Shown here: piece by piece, positions 1-8,318 of the stretch | Position numbering within the stretch: position 1 is the first letter of the stretch | Layout of the letters: each line of letters begins with the position of its first letter | From: CAMLFJ01 sp040902305 | GTDB lineage: Bacteria > Methylomirabilota > Methylomirabilia > Rokubacteriales > CSP1-6 | Direction: 5' to 3' | DNA: 64,000 nt | NCBI GenBank assembly: GCA_040902305.1 | Contig: JBBDXN010000145.1 | Span: 9,700 to 73,699, forward strand | Position numbers and translations under genes: made by a program | The notes under the pieces: generated by a model | Told to the model about the DNA's origin: nothing | The model's input: the letters and a program-made list of their open reading frames with translations, nothing else | Databases searched by the model: none

Positions 1-137
1 GCGGGATTGGTCTCGCGATCGGTGCCGATCGTCACCGTGCCGGTCACCCCGGCGGCCCGGGCGCGCTCCAGCACCGCGTCGAGGTCCGCCAGCAGCTCGG
101 GGAAATGCAGGTGCGCGTGCGTGTCGAAGAGCGGCAT
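1..137 (-). CDS. tatD: TatD family metal-dependent hydrolase, N-terminal part only
   Basis: The first 45 codons of a minus-strand gene that runs off the left edge. It starts MPLFDTHAHLHF; the HxH pair is the first metal-binding motif of the TatD amidohydrolase fold, and the following leucine-rich helix and VTIGTD strand fit the family. TatD proteins are Mg-dependent DNases/deoxyribonucleases. The ATG shares one base with the TGA of the upstream transporter-like gene (TGATG), so the two are translationally coupled. It is the last visible gene of the tmk-holB-ricT-metG operon, a position also seen in Firmicutes. The rest of the gene lies outside the window. Confidence 0.85.
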   Translation of the reverse strand, partial: MPLFDTHAHLHFPELLADLDAVLERARAAGVTGTVTIGTDRETNP

Positions 138-1441
138 CAGGCCCGCTCCGGCTCGGCCTTGACCTTCATGATCCGCGGCCCCTCCATGTCCACCACCGTC
201 CAGTGATGGCCGGCCGCGTGGAGCGTCGCTCCCGGCCCGGGCACCGTGCCGAGCCGGCGCAGGATGAACCCGGCGATCGTCTGGTAGTCCGGCGAATCCT
301 CGAGCGGCAGCCCGGCCTGCTCGCGGAGATCCCGGATCGTCGCGGTGCCGTCGATGATATAAGAGCCGTCCGGCCGCCGGGTGACGGATTCGAGCCGCGG
401 GCTGTCGCGCTCGTCCCGGATCTCTCCCACGATCTCCTCGAGCAGATCCTCCGTGGTCACGAGGCCGCCGACCTGCCCGTACTCGTCCACCACCAGGGCC
501 AGGTGCAGGCGGCTCCGCTGGAACTGGCGCAGCACCTCGCTGACCCGGGCGACCTCGGGCACGAAGATCGGGGGGTGGAGGAGCCGCTCGAGCACGGGGG
601 CCGTGCCCTCGGCCGCGCAGCGAAAGAGATCCTTGATCACCACCACGCCCACCGTGTCCTCCAGCGTGCCGCGGTACACCGGCAGCCGGGTGCGCCCCAG
701 CTCCGCCGCCCGCTTCAGCACCTGCTCCGGCGGTGTGGCAATGTCCAGCCCGAGGATATTCGGCCGCGGCACCATGACCGAGCGCACCGCGGTGTCGGTG
801 AACTGGAACACGCGGTGGACGAGATCGCTCTCCTGCCGCTCGAACACGCCCAGGGAGGCGCCTTCCCGGATCAGGTACTTCACCTCCTCCTCGGAGACCA
901 GCGGCGCCGGCGGGGCGTCCCGCTGCCCGATCAGCGTGAGCACGATGCGGGTGGACCGGGTGAGGATCCGGCCGGGCCCGGCGACCGCACGCACCAGCCA
1001 GGCGATGGGCCAGGCCACGCGCGCGGCCCAGCCCTCGGGATTGCGCAGGGCCAGCGCCTTCGGCGTCAGCTCGCCCAGCACCAGGGAGGCAAAGGTGATC
1101 AGCACGATCACGATGCCGAGGGCCACCGCGCCGCTCCACCCTTGCGCGCCCGGCAGGTCGAGGCCCGCGAGCCAGGGCTGCAGCGCGTCCACCGCCGCGG
1201 CGCCGCCGACCGCCGAGGCCAGCGTGCTGACCAGGGTGATCGCGATCTGGATGGTGGCGAGAAAGCGCTCGGGTTCCCGCTTGAGCGCTTCCGCCACCGC
1301 CGCTCCGGAGACTCCCTCGTCGCGAAGCTGGGCGAGGCGGCTCGGCCGGGCGGAGACCAGCGCGATCTCGGAGCCGGCGAAGAACCCGTTGGCGACGATC
1401 GCCACGCCGATCAGGATCAGCTCGATCCAGATGCCGTCCAT
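137..1441 (-). CDS. CNNM/CorC-HlyC family membrane protein (DUF21-CBS-CorC)
   Basis: A 434-residue protein of the hemolysin C/CorC group, thought to act in Mg/Co efflux at the inner membrane. The N-terminal DUF21 region (about residues 1-190) has hydrophobic segments and the typical NGFFAGSEIALVSAR start. A CBS pair follows (about 200-320, with SVMVPRPNI and VGVVVIKDLF), then VVDEYGQVGGLVTTEDLLEE and a C-terminal CorC_HlyC domain. The longer upstream reading is antisense-like junk. The ATG at 1441 is chosen because GGAGGTGAT directly precedes it. The stop overlaps the tatD start, and the next gene upstream ends 8 nt away. The transported ion cannot be read from the sequence. Confidence 0.9.
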   Translation of the reverse strand: MDGIWIELILIGVAIVANGFFAGSEIALVSARPSRLAQLRDEGVSGAAVAEALKREPERFLATIQIAITLVSTLASAVGGAAAVDALQPWLAGLDLPGAQGWSGAVALGIVIVLITFASLVLGELTPKALALRNPEGWAARVAWPIAWLVRAVAGPGRILTRSTRIVLTLIGQRDAPPAPLVSEEEVKYLIREGASLGVFERQESDLVHRVFQFTDTAVRSVMVPRPNILGLDIATPPEQVLKRAAELGRTRLPVYRGTLEDTVGVVVIKDLFRCAAEGTAPVLERLLHPPIFVPEVARVSEVLRQFQRSRLHLALVVDEYGQVGGLVTTEDLLEEIVGEIRDERDSPRLESVTRRPDGSYIIDGTATIRDLREQAGLPLEDSPDYQTIAGFILRRLGTVPGPGATLHAAGHHWTVVDMEGPRIMKVKAEPERA

Positions 1442-1449
1442 ATCACCTC

Positions 1450-2469
1450 CTACGGTGTGACGGTGAAGTGCAGGCGGCCGATGAGCTGGCCGGACGCGGT
1501 GACCACGTCCACCCGGTAACGGCCCGAGACGGGGGGCGTGAGATCCGTGTGGCGCGAGTGGGTCCGGAAACCCTGCCGGCGACCGCCCATCACCGGGGTC
1601 GGCAGCGCCACGCGGGCGAGGGGCTCGCCGTCCCGCCACCAGACGTGGGCGATCGGCTGGCGCACGCCGGCCGGCGCGTAAACCGCGGTGTACGCGGCCA
1701 GCTCGCCCCATTCGAGCACGGTGGCCGCGGGCACCCTGCCGCTCTCCACCGGCTCCACCGGCTCCAGGTTGGCGACGCTGCGAGCGGCCACCGCGCGGGC
1801 CAGGAACAGCGGGGCGGGGGGCACGAGCGCGCGCCCGGACCAGACCAGGATCAGCGCGACCACCGCCGCGGCCAGAGCCCGGGCGTGGGCCCGCAGCCAG
1901 CCGAACGTGCCCTCACGCCGGAAAGCGGGCGCGAGCGCGAGCGCGGCGAGCGTGGCGCTGCCGGCCAGAGCCAGGATGGGTTGGATGCCCACCAGCGGCA
2001 GCGCGACGTTGAGCGCGGCGAAGATGGAGAAGCCGAGCAGCGCGTGGTTCAGCCAGGGCCGCGGGTGCACGAGCCGGCGGTACAGGGGGTCGATCGCGGT
2101 GACGACCGCGCCGGCCGCGACCAGGGCCGGGAAGACCACGTTCGGCGAGTCGAGGGTGGCCGCCACGTAGTAGGCGGGGAGCACGAAGAGCAGCAGGTTG
2201 TGGTAGAGCGTCTGGATCGTGTAGTCGGCGGCGGTGAGGACCAGGCGCCGGCCCCGCTCGAGCAGCGGCGCGCGGAGCTGGGTGATCAGCACGAAGAGCA
2301 GCCAGAGGAGCAGCAGGTAGCCCACGATCCAGCCGACGTGCGGCAGCCCGCGGCGGAAGACCAGGAGCGCGGCCAGGCCCAGGCCCAGCGAGACGATGGA
2401 GACCGGCCAGCCGCCGAGCCAGCCCACCACCGGCAGGCGCGGAGCGAGCGCGGCCCGGTCGTCCGTCAC
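1450..2469 (-). CDS. Polytopic membrane protein with C-terminal DUF2914-like domain
   Basis: A 339-residue protein. Residues 1-220 hold about seven hydrophobic helices (for example IVSLGLGLAALLVF and GYLLLLWLLFVLIT). The last 100 residues form a soluble beta-rich domain with HVWWRDGE, then GFRTHSRH and SGRYRVDVVTASGQLIGRLHF, a pattern like DUF2914/DUF5924 proteins. The function of that family is unknown; the domain probably faces the periplasm. The GTG start overlaps the stop of the upstream membrane gene (GTGA), which fixes the start and shows coupling. The family assignment is by recalled pattern only. Confidence 0.75.
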   Translation of the reverse strand: MTDDRAALAPRLPVVGWLGGWPVSIVSLGLGLAALLVFRRGLPHVGWIVGYLLLLWLLFVLITQLRAPLLERGRRLVLTAADYTIQTLYHNLLLFVLPAYYVAATLDSPNVVFPALVAAGAVVTAIDPLYRRLVHPRPWLNHALLGFSIFAALNVALPLVGIQPILALAGSATLAALALAPAFRREGTFGWLRAHARALAAAVVALILVWSGRALVPPAPLFLARAVAARSVANLEPVEPVESGRVPAATVLEWGELAAYTAVYAPAGVRQPIAHVWWRDGEPLARVALPTPVMGGRRQGFRTHSRHTDLTPPVSGRYRVDVVTASGQLIGRLHFTVTP

Positions 2470-3221
2470 GTGGCCGCGGACTGGACCGGCGCCGGGATCC
2501 CTTGCTTCCGCCAATAGAAGAGGAAGAGCGCGATGGTGAAGAGGGACTGGGACACCGCCAGGATGCAGTCGAAGAGCACCCGGATCACGAAGTGATTCGA
2601 GCCGGGCACGCTGCGAAAAACCTGGCCGCCCGTCACCGCGACCCCGAAGATAAGCGCGAAGAGCACCGCGGCGGTCCAGAGGATGCTCCACCGCTGGCCG
2701 GAGGTGAGCTCGGCCGCCTGCCGCCAGGCGCTGAACGGGGAGGCCCCGCCGAGCACCACCGCCGAGTCCACGAGGGCGAAGCGGACCAGCAGCGCGAGGA
2801 TGAGAACGGTCAGCCCGATCAGCACGAGGCCGCCCACGACCTGGAGCGCGGGGCCGGTCCGGTAGACCGCCAGCCAGCCGAGCGAGGGCAGCAGGAGCAC
2901 CCAGATCAAGACGAAGCGCACCAGCATCAGGCGGGGCCAGGCCCTGAACCCCTCGGCGAGGGCCTGCCAGTACGTCACCGGCACACCGTGCTTGATCCGC
3001 GCCAGCGCGGACAGGAGCGCGCTCACCACGAACGGATCGAGCACGACCTGCGCGGTGAGGACGATCCGGAGCGCGCGGCCGGCCGAGTCTTCGCCCGGAT
3101 CGAAGAACTCCAGGTAGTTCAGCACCACGTGGGTGGGCAGCCACACCGTCAGCGAGATCAGCGTGAAGAGGTGCAGGTGACTGCCGAGGAGGCGGAAGGT
3201 CTCCCCGAGCACGGCACGCAC
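2466..3221 (-). CDS. Hypothetical integral membrane protein
   Basis: A 251-residue protein with about six hydrophobic stretches and few charged residues. It resembles the membrane domain of DUF975 or glycerophosphodiester-phosphodiesterase-type proteins, but I do not recognise a specific family. The start is GTG at 3221, sharing one base with the metG stop (TAGTG). Its end overlaps the following DUF2914-like gene by 4 bp, so both membrane proteins are probably made together and may interact. No catalytic motif is visible. The arginine/lysine-rich C-terminal YWRKQG is likely cytoplasmic. Confidence 0.7.
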   Translation of the reverse strand: MRAVLGETFRLLGSHLHLFTLISLTVWLPTHVVLNYLEFFDPGEDSAGRALRIVLTAQVVLDPFVVSALLSALARIKHGVPVTYWQALAEGFRAWPRLMLVRFVLIWVLLLPSLGWLAVYRTGPALQVVGGLVLIGLTVLILALLVRFALVDSAVVLGGASPFSAWRQAAELTSGQRWSILWTAAVLFALIFGVAVTGGQVFRSVPGSNHFVIRVLFDCILAVSQSLFTIALFLFYWRKQGIPAPVQSAAT

Positions 3222-5191
3222 TACTTGACCTTGGCGCCCGACGGCACGTCCTTGTCGACCGTGAGCAGCGACACCGTGCCGTCGTGCTCGGCGGCGAGCA
3301 CCATCCCGTTCGATTCCACGCCCATCAAGGTGGCGGGCCGCAGATTGGCGACGATGACCACCTTCCGGCCGACCATGTCGCCGGGCTGGTAGTGCTCGGC
3401 CACCCCCGCCACCAGTGTGCGCGTCTCCTCCCCCACCCGGATCGTGAGCTTGAGCAGCTTCCTGGATTTCGCGACTGCTTCGGCGGCCAGCACCTCCGCC
3501 ACCCGCAGCTCCACCTTCTGGAAGTCGGCGATCGGGATCTTGCCGGCGGCCCCCTCACCCTGCCCTCTCCCCCGGGGGGGGAGGGTGGTCGGAGACTTCC
3601 CCTCTCCCCTCGTCTCTCTCTCCTTCGAGGCGCTCGACTCCCTCTTCCCTTTGGGGAGAGGGCCGGGGTGAGGGGCCTTCGTGTCGATCCGCGGAAACAG
3701 CCCGGAGATCTTGCTCACCCGCGGCACCGACGTGAGCCGTCCCACGACGGCGCCCTCGAGCGTGGGCGCCGCGCTCTGTCCAATCGCCTCCCGGATCTTC
3801 CGCGCCGCATCCGGCAGGAAGGGATCGAGCACGATGCCCAGGAAGCCAAGCGAGTCTGCCAGTGTGCACAGCACCCGCTCGAGGCGCGGCCGCTTGCCGG
3901 GGTCCTTGGCGAGCGCCCACGGCGCGCTCGCGTCCACGTAGCGATTGACGCTGCCGATGAAGGACCAGATGCCGGCCAGCGCCTTCTGGAATGCGAACTC
4001 CGGCATGGCCTGCTCGACCGCGGCGCGCGCCGCGACCGCGGCGGCCGCGATCTCGCGGTCCGCGGGCTCGGCCGGCGCGGTCACCTGCGCGACGGGGCCG
4101 GACGCGGCGATCAAGGTGGTGGCCCGGCTCGCGAGATTGCCGAGGTCGTTGGCCAGATCGGCGTTGAGCCGATCCACCAGCGCCTCCTCGCTGAAGCTGG
4201 CGTCGAGCCCGAAGCTCATCTCGCGGAGGAGAAAGTAGCGGAAGGCGTCGTGGCCGTACTTGTCGGTGAGCTGCAAGGCCTCCACCACGTTGCCGATGGA
4301 CTTGGACATCTTGCTGCCGCCGAGGGACCAGTAGCCGTGGACGTGGAGCCCCTGGTAGAGCGGGATGCCCGCCGCCTTCAGCATGGTCGGCCAGTAGACC
4401 CCGTGCGGCTTCAGGATGTCCTTGGCGATCAGGTGCTCGACGTGCTCCCAGAGCCCGCGCGTCTTCTCGCCGCCGTCCGTCACCGCCGAGTAGTAGTTGA
4501 GCAGCGCGTCGAACCAGACGTAGGTCACGTACTTGTCGTCGAAGGGCAGCGGGATGCCCCACTCGAGGCGCGAGGTGGGCCGGCTGATCGACAGGTCTTG
4601 CAGGGGCTCGCGGAGGAAGCCCAGCACCTCGTTGCGGTACCGGTCCGGCTGGATGAACGCCGGGTGGTCCTCGAGGTGCTTGATCAGCCAGTCCTGGTAC
4701 TTCGACATCTTGAAGAAGTAGTTCTTCTCCTTGATGAAGGTGAGCGCGATCTGGTGATCGGGACACTTGCCGTCCACGATCTCCTTCTCGGTGTAGAAGC
4801 GCTCGCAGCCGTAGCAGTACCAGCCCCCGTACTCGCCGAAGTAGATCTCGCCCGCGTCGTACAGGCGCTGCAGGATGCCCTGCACCACCGCCTTGTGCCG
4901 CGGCTCGGTGGTGCGGATGAAGTCGTCGTTGGTGATGCCCAGCCGTTGCCACGTCTCCCGGAAGATCGCCGCGATCTCGTCCGCGTAGGCCTGGGGGGAC
5001 TTCCCGGCCTGGGCCGCCACCTGGGCGATCCGCTCCCCGTGCTCGTCGGTGCCGGTGAGGAAGTAGACGCGGTCGCCGGCCAGCCGGTGGTAGCGGCACA
5101 TCGCGTCGGCCATGATGGTGGTGCACGCGTGCCCGAGGTGCGGGCGCGCGTTGACGTAGTAGATCGGGGTCGTGAGGTAGAAGGTGCTCAT
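3221..5191 (-). CDS. metG: Methionyl-tRNA synthetase with C-terminal tRNA-binding domain
   Basis: A 656-residue class I synthetase that charges tRNA-Met. The class I signature is HLGH at residues 18-21, with TGTDEHGERIA following. The zinc-knuckle region carries CYGCERF and a later KCPDH, and KMSKS is at 294-298. A C-terminal EMAP/Trbp-like tRNA-binding domain (about 549-656, IPIADFQKVELRVAEVL) is present, as in dimeric MetRS. Start ATG 5191 (MSTFYLTTPIYYVN) matches family N-termini. Residues of about 506-547, in the linker before the tRNA-binding domain, are encoded by an in-frame palindromic repeat (3551-3675) and read APHPGPLPKGKRE. Downstream genes overlap its stop. Confidence 0.96.
   Translation of the reverse strand: MSTFYLTTPIYYVNARPHLGHACTTIMADAMCRYHRLAGDRVYFLTGTDEHGERIAQVAAQAGKSPQAYADEIAAIFRETWQRLGITNDDFIRTTEPRHKAVVQGILQRLYDAGEIYFGEYGGWYCYGCERFYTEKEIVDGKCPDHQIALTFIKEKNYFFKMSKYQDWLIKHLEDHPAFIQPDRYRNEVLGFLREPLQDLSISRPTSRLEWGIPLPFDDKYVTYVWFDALLNYYSAVTDGGEKTRGLWEHVEHLIAKDILKPHGVYWPTMLKAAGIPLYQGLHVHGYWSLGGSKMSKSIGNVVEALQLTDKYGHDAFRYFLLREMSFGLDASFSEEALVDRLNADLANDLGNLASRATTLIAASGPVAQVTAPAEPADREIAAAAVAARAAVEQAMPEFAFQKALAGIWSFIGSVNRYVDASAPWALAKDPGKRPRLERVLCTLADSLGFLGIVLDPFLPDAARKIREAIGQSAAPTLEGAVVGRLTSVPRVSKISGLFPRIDTKAPHPGPLPKGKRESSASKERETRGEGKSPTTLPPRGRGQGEGAAGKIPIADFQKVELRVAEVLAAEAVAKSRKLLKLTIRVGEETRTLVAGVAEHYQPGDMVGRKVVIVANLRPATLMGVESNGMVLAAEHDGTVSLLTVDKDVPSGAKVK
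3551..3675. repeat. Palindromic repeat copy A, inserted in frame inside metG
   Basis: The left arm CCCCTCACCCTGCCCTCTCC and the right arm (3653-3675, GGGGAGAGGGCCGGGGTGAG) are near-perfect inverted repeats of about 22 bp separated by 80 bp. Related arms occur at 10774-10825, 50901-50960 and 55352-55392, so this is a dispersed genomic repeat. Here it is translated as a Gly/Pro/Arg-rich linker without disturbing the reading frame. Confidence 0.85.
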
Positions 5192-5208
5192 GTGCCGGCG
5201 CCGCGCGG

Positions 5209-6099
5209 TCAGGCCGGCTTGATGTGGTCGCGCCCTTCCCAGGTGAGCTGGTCGAGGGGGACTTCCGCCTCGGTCCCGTCCGGGAAGCCGACCACCACGG
5301 ACTGCCGGAGCACGCGAATCGCCCGCACCTTGCCGGTCATGCACCCGCCTCCGCCGCAGGAGGCCGAGCACGCGGTGTTCACCCGCGGCAGCCGCGACCG
5401 CAGCTCCTCGTAGGTGGAGAACTCGTAGAGCAGACAGCACTTCAGCCGCCCACAGTTGCCGAGGAGCCGGCTGTCGGTGAGCGGCATGTCCTGCGCCTTC
5501 GCCATCTTCACCGAGATCGGATCGAACTTGCGCAGGTGCGAGGAGCAGCAGAGCTGGCGGCCGCACGGGCCGATGCCGTCCAGCAGCTTGGTGGTGTCCC
5601 GCGCCCCGATCTGGCGCATCTCGATCCGCGCGTGGAACTCGCGGGCCAGGTCGCGGACGAGGTCGCGGAAGTCCACCCGCTCCTCCGAGTTGAAGAAGAC
5701 GGTGACGCGCCGGCGCGAGGCCTCGATCTCCACGTCCACGATCTTCAGGGTGAGCCCGCGCCCGCGGGCCAGCCGCTGGCAGGTCTCCACGCCCCGCACC
5801 TCGCGCGCGCGCCGATCGCGCCACTCCGCCGCCTCCGCGGTGGTGGCGGCCCGGACGACCCGACGGTAGACCCGGTCGCGCTTGAAGGACGGCAGCGGGC
5901 GCTTGGGCCGCCGCACCTCGCCCACCGCGGTGCCCCCGCCCATGTCCACCACCACGAGGTCGCCGACGTGAAGGTCGGTCTCGGTGGTCAGGTGGTCCTC
6001 GGCCAGGAGCGGCTCGCGCAGCCGCACCCCGATGAGGTACTGGGGCGTCTCCTCGGCCGCGGAGGCGGCGGTCGCGGCGGGCTCGAGCGGCTCGCTCAT
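5209..6099 (-). CDS. ricT: PSP1 / RicT (YaaT) family regulatory protein
   Basis: A 296-residue PSP1-domain protein. In Bacillus the homologue RicT (YaaT) forms the Fe-S Ric complex with RicA and RicF that supports RNase Y and phosphorelay functions. Visible family marks are FNSEERVDFRDLVRDLA, RIEMRQIGARD, GIGPCGRQLCCSSHL and LLGNCGRLKCCLLYE: clustered cysteines that bind Fe-S in RicT. A C-terminal CSASCGGGGC adds more cysteines. Start ATG 6099 is 2 nt after the holB stop, consistent with one transcript. The gene order holB-ricT-metG matches Firmicutes. I see no ricA or ricF nearby. Confidence 0.85.
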   Translation of the reverse strand: MSEPLEPAATAASAAEETPQYLIGVRLREPLLAEDHLTTETDLHVGDLVVVDMGGGTAVGEVRRPKRPLPSFKRDRVYRRVVRAATTAEAAEWRDRRAREVRGVETCQRLARGRGLTLKIVDVEIEASRRRVTVFFNSEERVDFRDLVRDLAREFHARIEMRQIGARDTTKLLDGIGPCGRQLCCSSHLRKFDPISVKMAKAQDMPLTDSRLLGNCGRLKCCLLYEFSTYEELRSRLPRVNTACSASCGGGGCMTGKVRAIRVLRQSVVVGFPDGTEAEVPLDQLTWEGRDHIKPA

Positions 6100-6101
6100 G
6101 A

Positions 6102-6992
6102 TCAGGCCGCCTTCCCGGTGAGGCGGCCCAGCAGCACCTCGACGCTGAGCCGGGGCGACACGCTGCCCTGCAGGGCGAGCCAGGCCTCGCGGCAGTCGCG
6201 GAGCGCGCTCAGCACCTGGTCGAGCGACCGCCCGCCGCCGGCCCCGGCCGACGCCTCGCCGAACAGGGCCAGGCGCGGAGCGCCGCCGGCCAGCCCGCAG
6301 AGGAGATCGCGGTGCCAGAGCCAGCACGCCTCGACGAAGGTCTCCGCCGCCTGACGGTCCCGGCCGACCTGGTCGCCGAGCCGCAGGATGGCCTCGGCCC
6401 CCTGCTCCCGCGCCTCGGTCAGGAGGCGCAGGCTGCCGGCATGAGCCTCACTCCGGACATCCGGAAGCAGCGCGGGCACGCCCTCCACCAGCCGCGGACG
6501 GAAGCGCACCACCTGACAGCGGGAGAGCACGGTGGCGGGCAGGACCCGAAGCTGGGAGAGGATCAGGATGATCACGGTCCGGGCGGGCGGCTCCTCCAGC
6601 GTCTTCAGCAGCGCCTGCGGCGTCGAGACCGTCATCTTTTCCGCCTCGTCCACGATGAAGACCTTCCACGCGGCCTCCGCGGGCTTGAGCGCGGCCAGCC
6701 GCTCCATCTCTCGAACCGTCTCGATGCGGAGGGCCGGGGCGCCCTTGGGATTGCTCGGGGGCGGCGTCGGCCCCAGCAGGTGCACGTCGGGATGGCTACC
6801 GCGATCGACGCGGGCCGCCGCGGGGCCGCCCTGCGGCGCGACCAGCGCGGAGGCGAAGGCCAGCGCGGTCGCTTTCCGGCCCGACGCCGCCGGGCGCACT
6901 AAGGCCCTGGCGTGGGCCACGCGCCCGGTGGAGAGCGCGCGGCGCAGCAGCGTCACCGCCTCGGCCTGGTCGCGGATCGCGTCAAGCGCCAC
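6102..6992 (-). CDS. holB: DNA polymerase III delta-prime subunit
   Basis: A 296-residue clamp-loader subunit. The sensor-1 SRC motif is present (ATVLSRCQVVRF), with VFIDEAEKM-like VFIVDEAEKMT and the LLKTLEEPP signature. The P-loop region reads VRPAASGRKATAL rather than GxxGxGKT, so ATP binding is probably lost, as in E. coli delta-prime. I see no zinc-binding cysteine cluster, which many delta-prime subunits have. The GTG start at 6992 overlaps the tmk stop by 11 bp. The C-terminal third is short and divergent. The operon position between tmk and ricT supports the call. Confidence 0.88.
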   Translation of the reverse strand: MALDAIRDQAEAVTLLRRALSTGRVAHARALVRPAASGRKATALAFASALVAPQGGPAAARVDRGSHPDVHLLGPTPPPSNPKGAPALRIETVREMERLAALKPAEAAWKVFIVDEAEKMTVSTPQALLKTLEEPPARTVIILILSQLRVLPATVLSRCQVVRFRPRLVEGVPALLPDVRSEAHAGSLRLLTEAREQGAEAILRLGDQVGRDRQAAETFVEACWLWHRDLLCGLAGGAPRLALFGEASAGAGGGRSLDQVLSALRDCREAWLALQGSVSPRLSVEVLLGRLTGKAA

Positions 6993-7620
6993 GGGCGTCT
7001 CCCCGCCGCGCCAGCAGCTCGTCCACCGCGCGGACCACGTCGGCGTGCAGCGCATCCGGCTCGCGGTCGGCGTCGAGCACGACCACGCGATTCTTGTCGC
7101 CGCGCGCGATCTCGAGATAGCCCTCCCGCACCCGGCGATGGAACGCGAGGCCCATCTTCTCGAACGCGTCGAGGGCGCGGCCCCGGATGCGCCGCATGCC
7201 GGCGTCCGGATCGAGATCGAGCACCAGGGTGAGATCCGGCAGGACTCCGCCGGTGGCCAGCATGTTCAGCTCGCGAATCGTCTGGACGTCCATGCCCTGC
7301 CCGTAGCCCTGGTAGGCGACCGTGGCGTCCGCGTAGCGATCGGAGATCACCACCGCGCCCCGCGCCAGCGCCGGCGCCACCACCCGCATCACGTGCTCCT
7401 GGCGGGCGGCCATGAAGAGGAAGGTCTGGGTGAGCGGCGTCGGCGTGGGGCCGGCGGCCTCGAACAGCGCGCGCACCCGCAGGCCCAGCGGGGTGCCGTC
7501 GGGCTCGCTGGTCCGCACGACCTCGTGGCCGCGCCCGCTCAGGTGCTGCGCCAGCCGCGCGCACTGGGTGGATTTTCCGGACCCCTCGACGCCCTCGACC
7601 GTGATCAGCACCGCTGGCAT
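6982..7620 (-). CDS. tmk: Thymidylate kinase
   Basis: A 212-residue dTMP kinase. The Walker A sequence is EGVEGSGKSTQ near residue 10, the DRYADATVAYQGYG segment is the DRY/DR-Y substrate motif, and RTSEPDGTPLG corresponds to the usual TREPGGT loop. It phosphorylates dTMP to dTDP in the cytoplasm. First gene of the operon: the ATG at 7620 is preceded 6 nt away by TAGAGT with no Shine-Dalgarno, so the message may be leaderless. It overlaps holB by 11 bp. Confidence 0.95.
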   Translation of the reverse strand: MPAVLITVEGVEGSGKSTQCARLAQHLSGRGHEVVRTSEPDGTPLGLRVRALFEAAGPTPTPLTQTFLFMAARQEHVMRVVAPALARGAVVISDRYADATVAYQGYGQGMDVQTIRELNMLATGGVLPDLTLVLDLDPDAGMRRIRGRALDAFEKMGLAFHRRVREGYLEIARGDKNRVVVLDADREPDALHADVVRAVDELLARRGDARGA

Positions 7621-7626
7621 GGGCGT

Positions 7627-7632
7627 ACTCTA
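7627..7632 (-). promoter_or_regulatory. Putative -10 element of tmk operon (leaderless)
   Basis: TAGAGT on the minus strand ends 6 nt before the tmk ATG, putting the transcription start at or next to the start codon. No good -35 hexamer is seen. Confidence 0.4.
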
Positions 7633-7931
7633 ACACAGTGATTTGGCGGGGCGCCCATCGCCACGACCCTGCCTACTTCTGGGTAATTCCTTCCACAGTC
7701 CGTGCCCCATCGTTCTTGACGCGAAGCAGCGAACCGAGCGAGAAACGCCGGACTAGCCGGGTTTGGCCGGGAAATCCGAATGGCGCGGCTCTTGCTGTTC
7801 TTGTGGAACGCCCGAGGCGGAGCGCGGGTTGAAGAGGCGTGGAGTCCTCGCCACACACCGGTTCTGCGCGAGGATCACCCGCCTCCGCCTCCGGGTCCAT
7901 CTCGGACGTCACGCGATCGAGAGAGGAGAGC
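7633..7931. other. Intergenic region, no recognised feature
   Basis: About 300 bases between tmk and a small plus-strand ORF. Open frames on both strands here lack ribosome-binding sites and family motifs. Just before 7932 there is a purine-rich GAGAGGAGAG that serves as the ribosome-binding site of the next ORF. Confidence 0.5.
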
Positions 7932-8318
7932 ATGAAGAACGTCGCACTGACGCTACAGAGTCAGGAGATGCGCGGCCGTGGTCTTGGCTGGCGGGCCGAG
8001 CGCTGCACCGACCCGCCGAGCTGCGAGCTGCATCTCTGCATCCCGGACGAGCAGGGCGCCTGCTGGCACCCCGCGGACCCGCTCGCTTTCGCGCGGTGGC
8101 GGATCCGCGCCGATCTCGACGCCATCCCCGCCCACGTGATGGTCAAGGTGAGCCGCAGCCGGGAAGTGATCCGGCGCGGCGTGGTCCTGGGCGCCCTCGG
8201 CGTGGGCGGCACCGCGGCGGTGCTGGGCGGCATGTGGTGGGGCCGTCAGAGGATCTTCTCCATGAAGACGCTGAGCGGGTCCGGCTCGTACTCGCCGAAC
8301 GCGTCCCGCTCCGCGTAG
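7932..8318 (+). CDS. Hypothetical protein with one C-terminal hydrophobic segment
   Basis: A 128-residue ORF with a strong ribosome-binding site (GAGAGGAG, 3-4 nt before ATG). Residues 20-45 carry several cysteines (CTDPPSCELHLCIPDE) and a C-terminal hydrophobic stretch, VVLGALGVGGTAAVLGGMWW, could be a membrane anchor. I do not recognise the family. Its last 73 bp overlap the convergent GNAT gene, so the true C-terminus is uncertain. The upstream extension in the same frame is not supported. Confidence 0.5.
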   Translation: MKNVALTLQSQEMRGRGLGWRAERCTDPPSCELHLCIPDEQGACWHPADPLAFARWRIRADLDAIPAHVMVKVSRSREVIRRGVVLGALGVGGTAAVLGGMWWGRQRIFSMKTLSGSGSYSPNASRSA

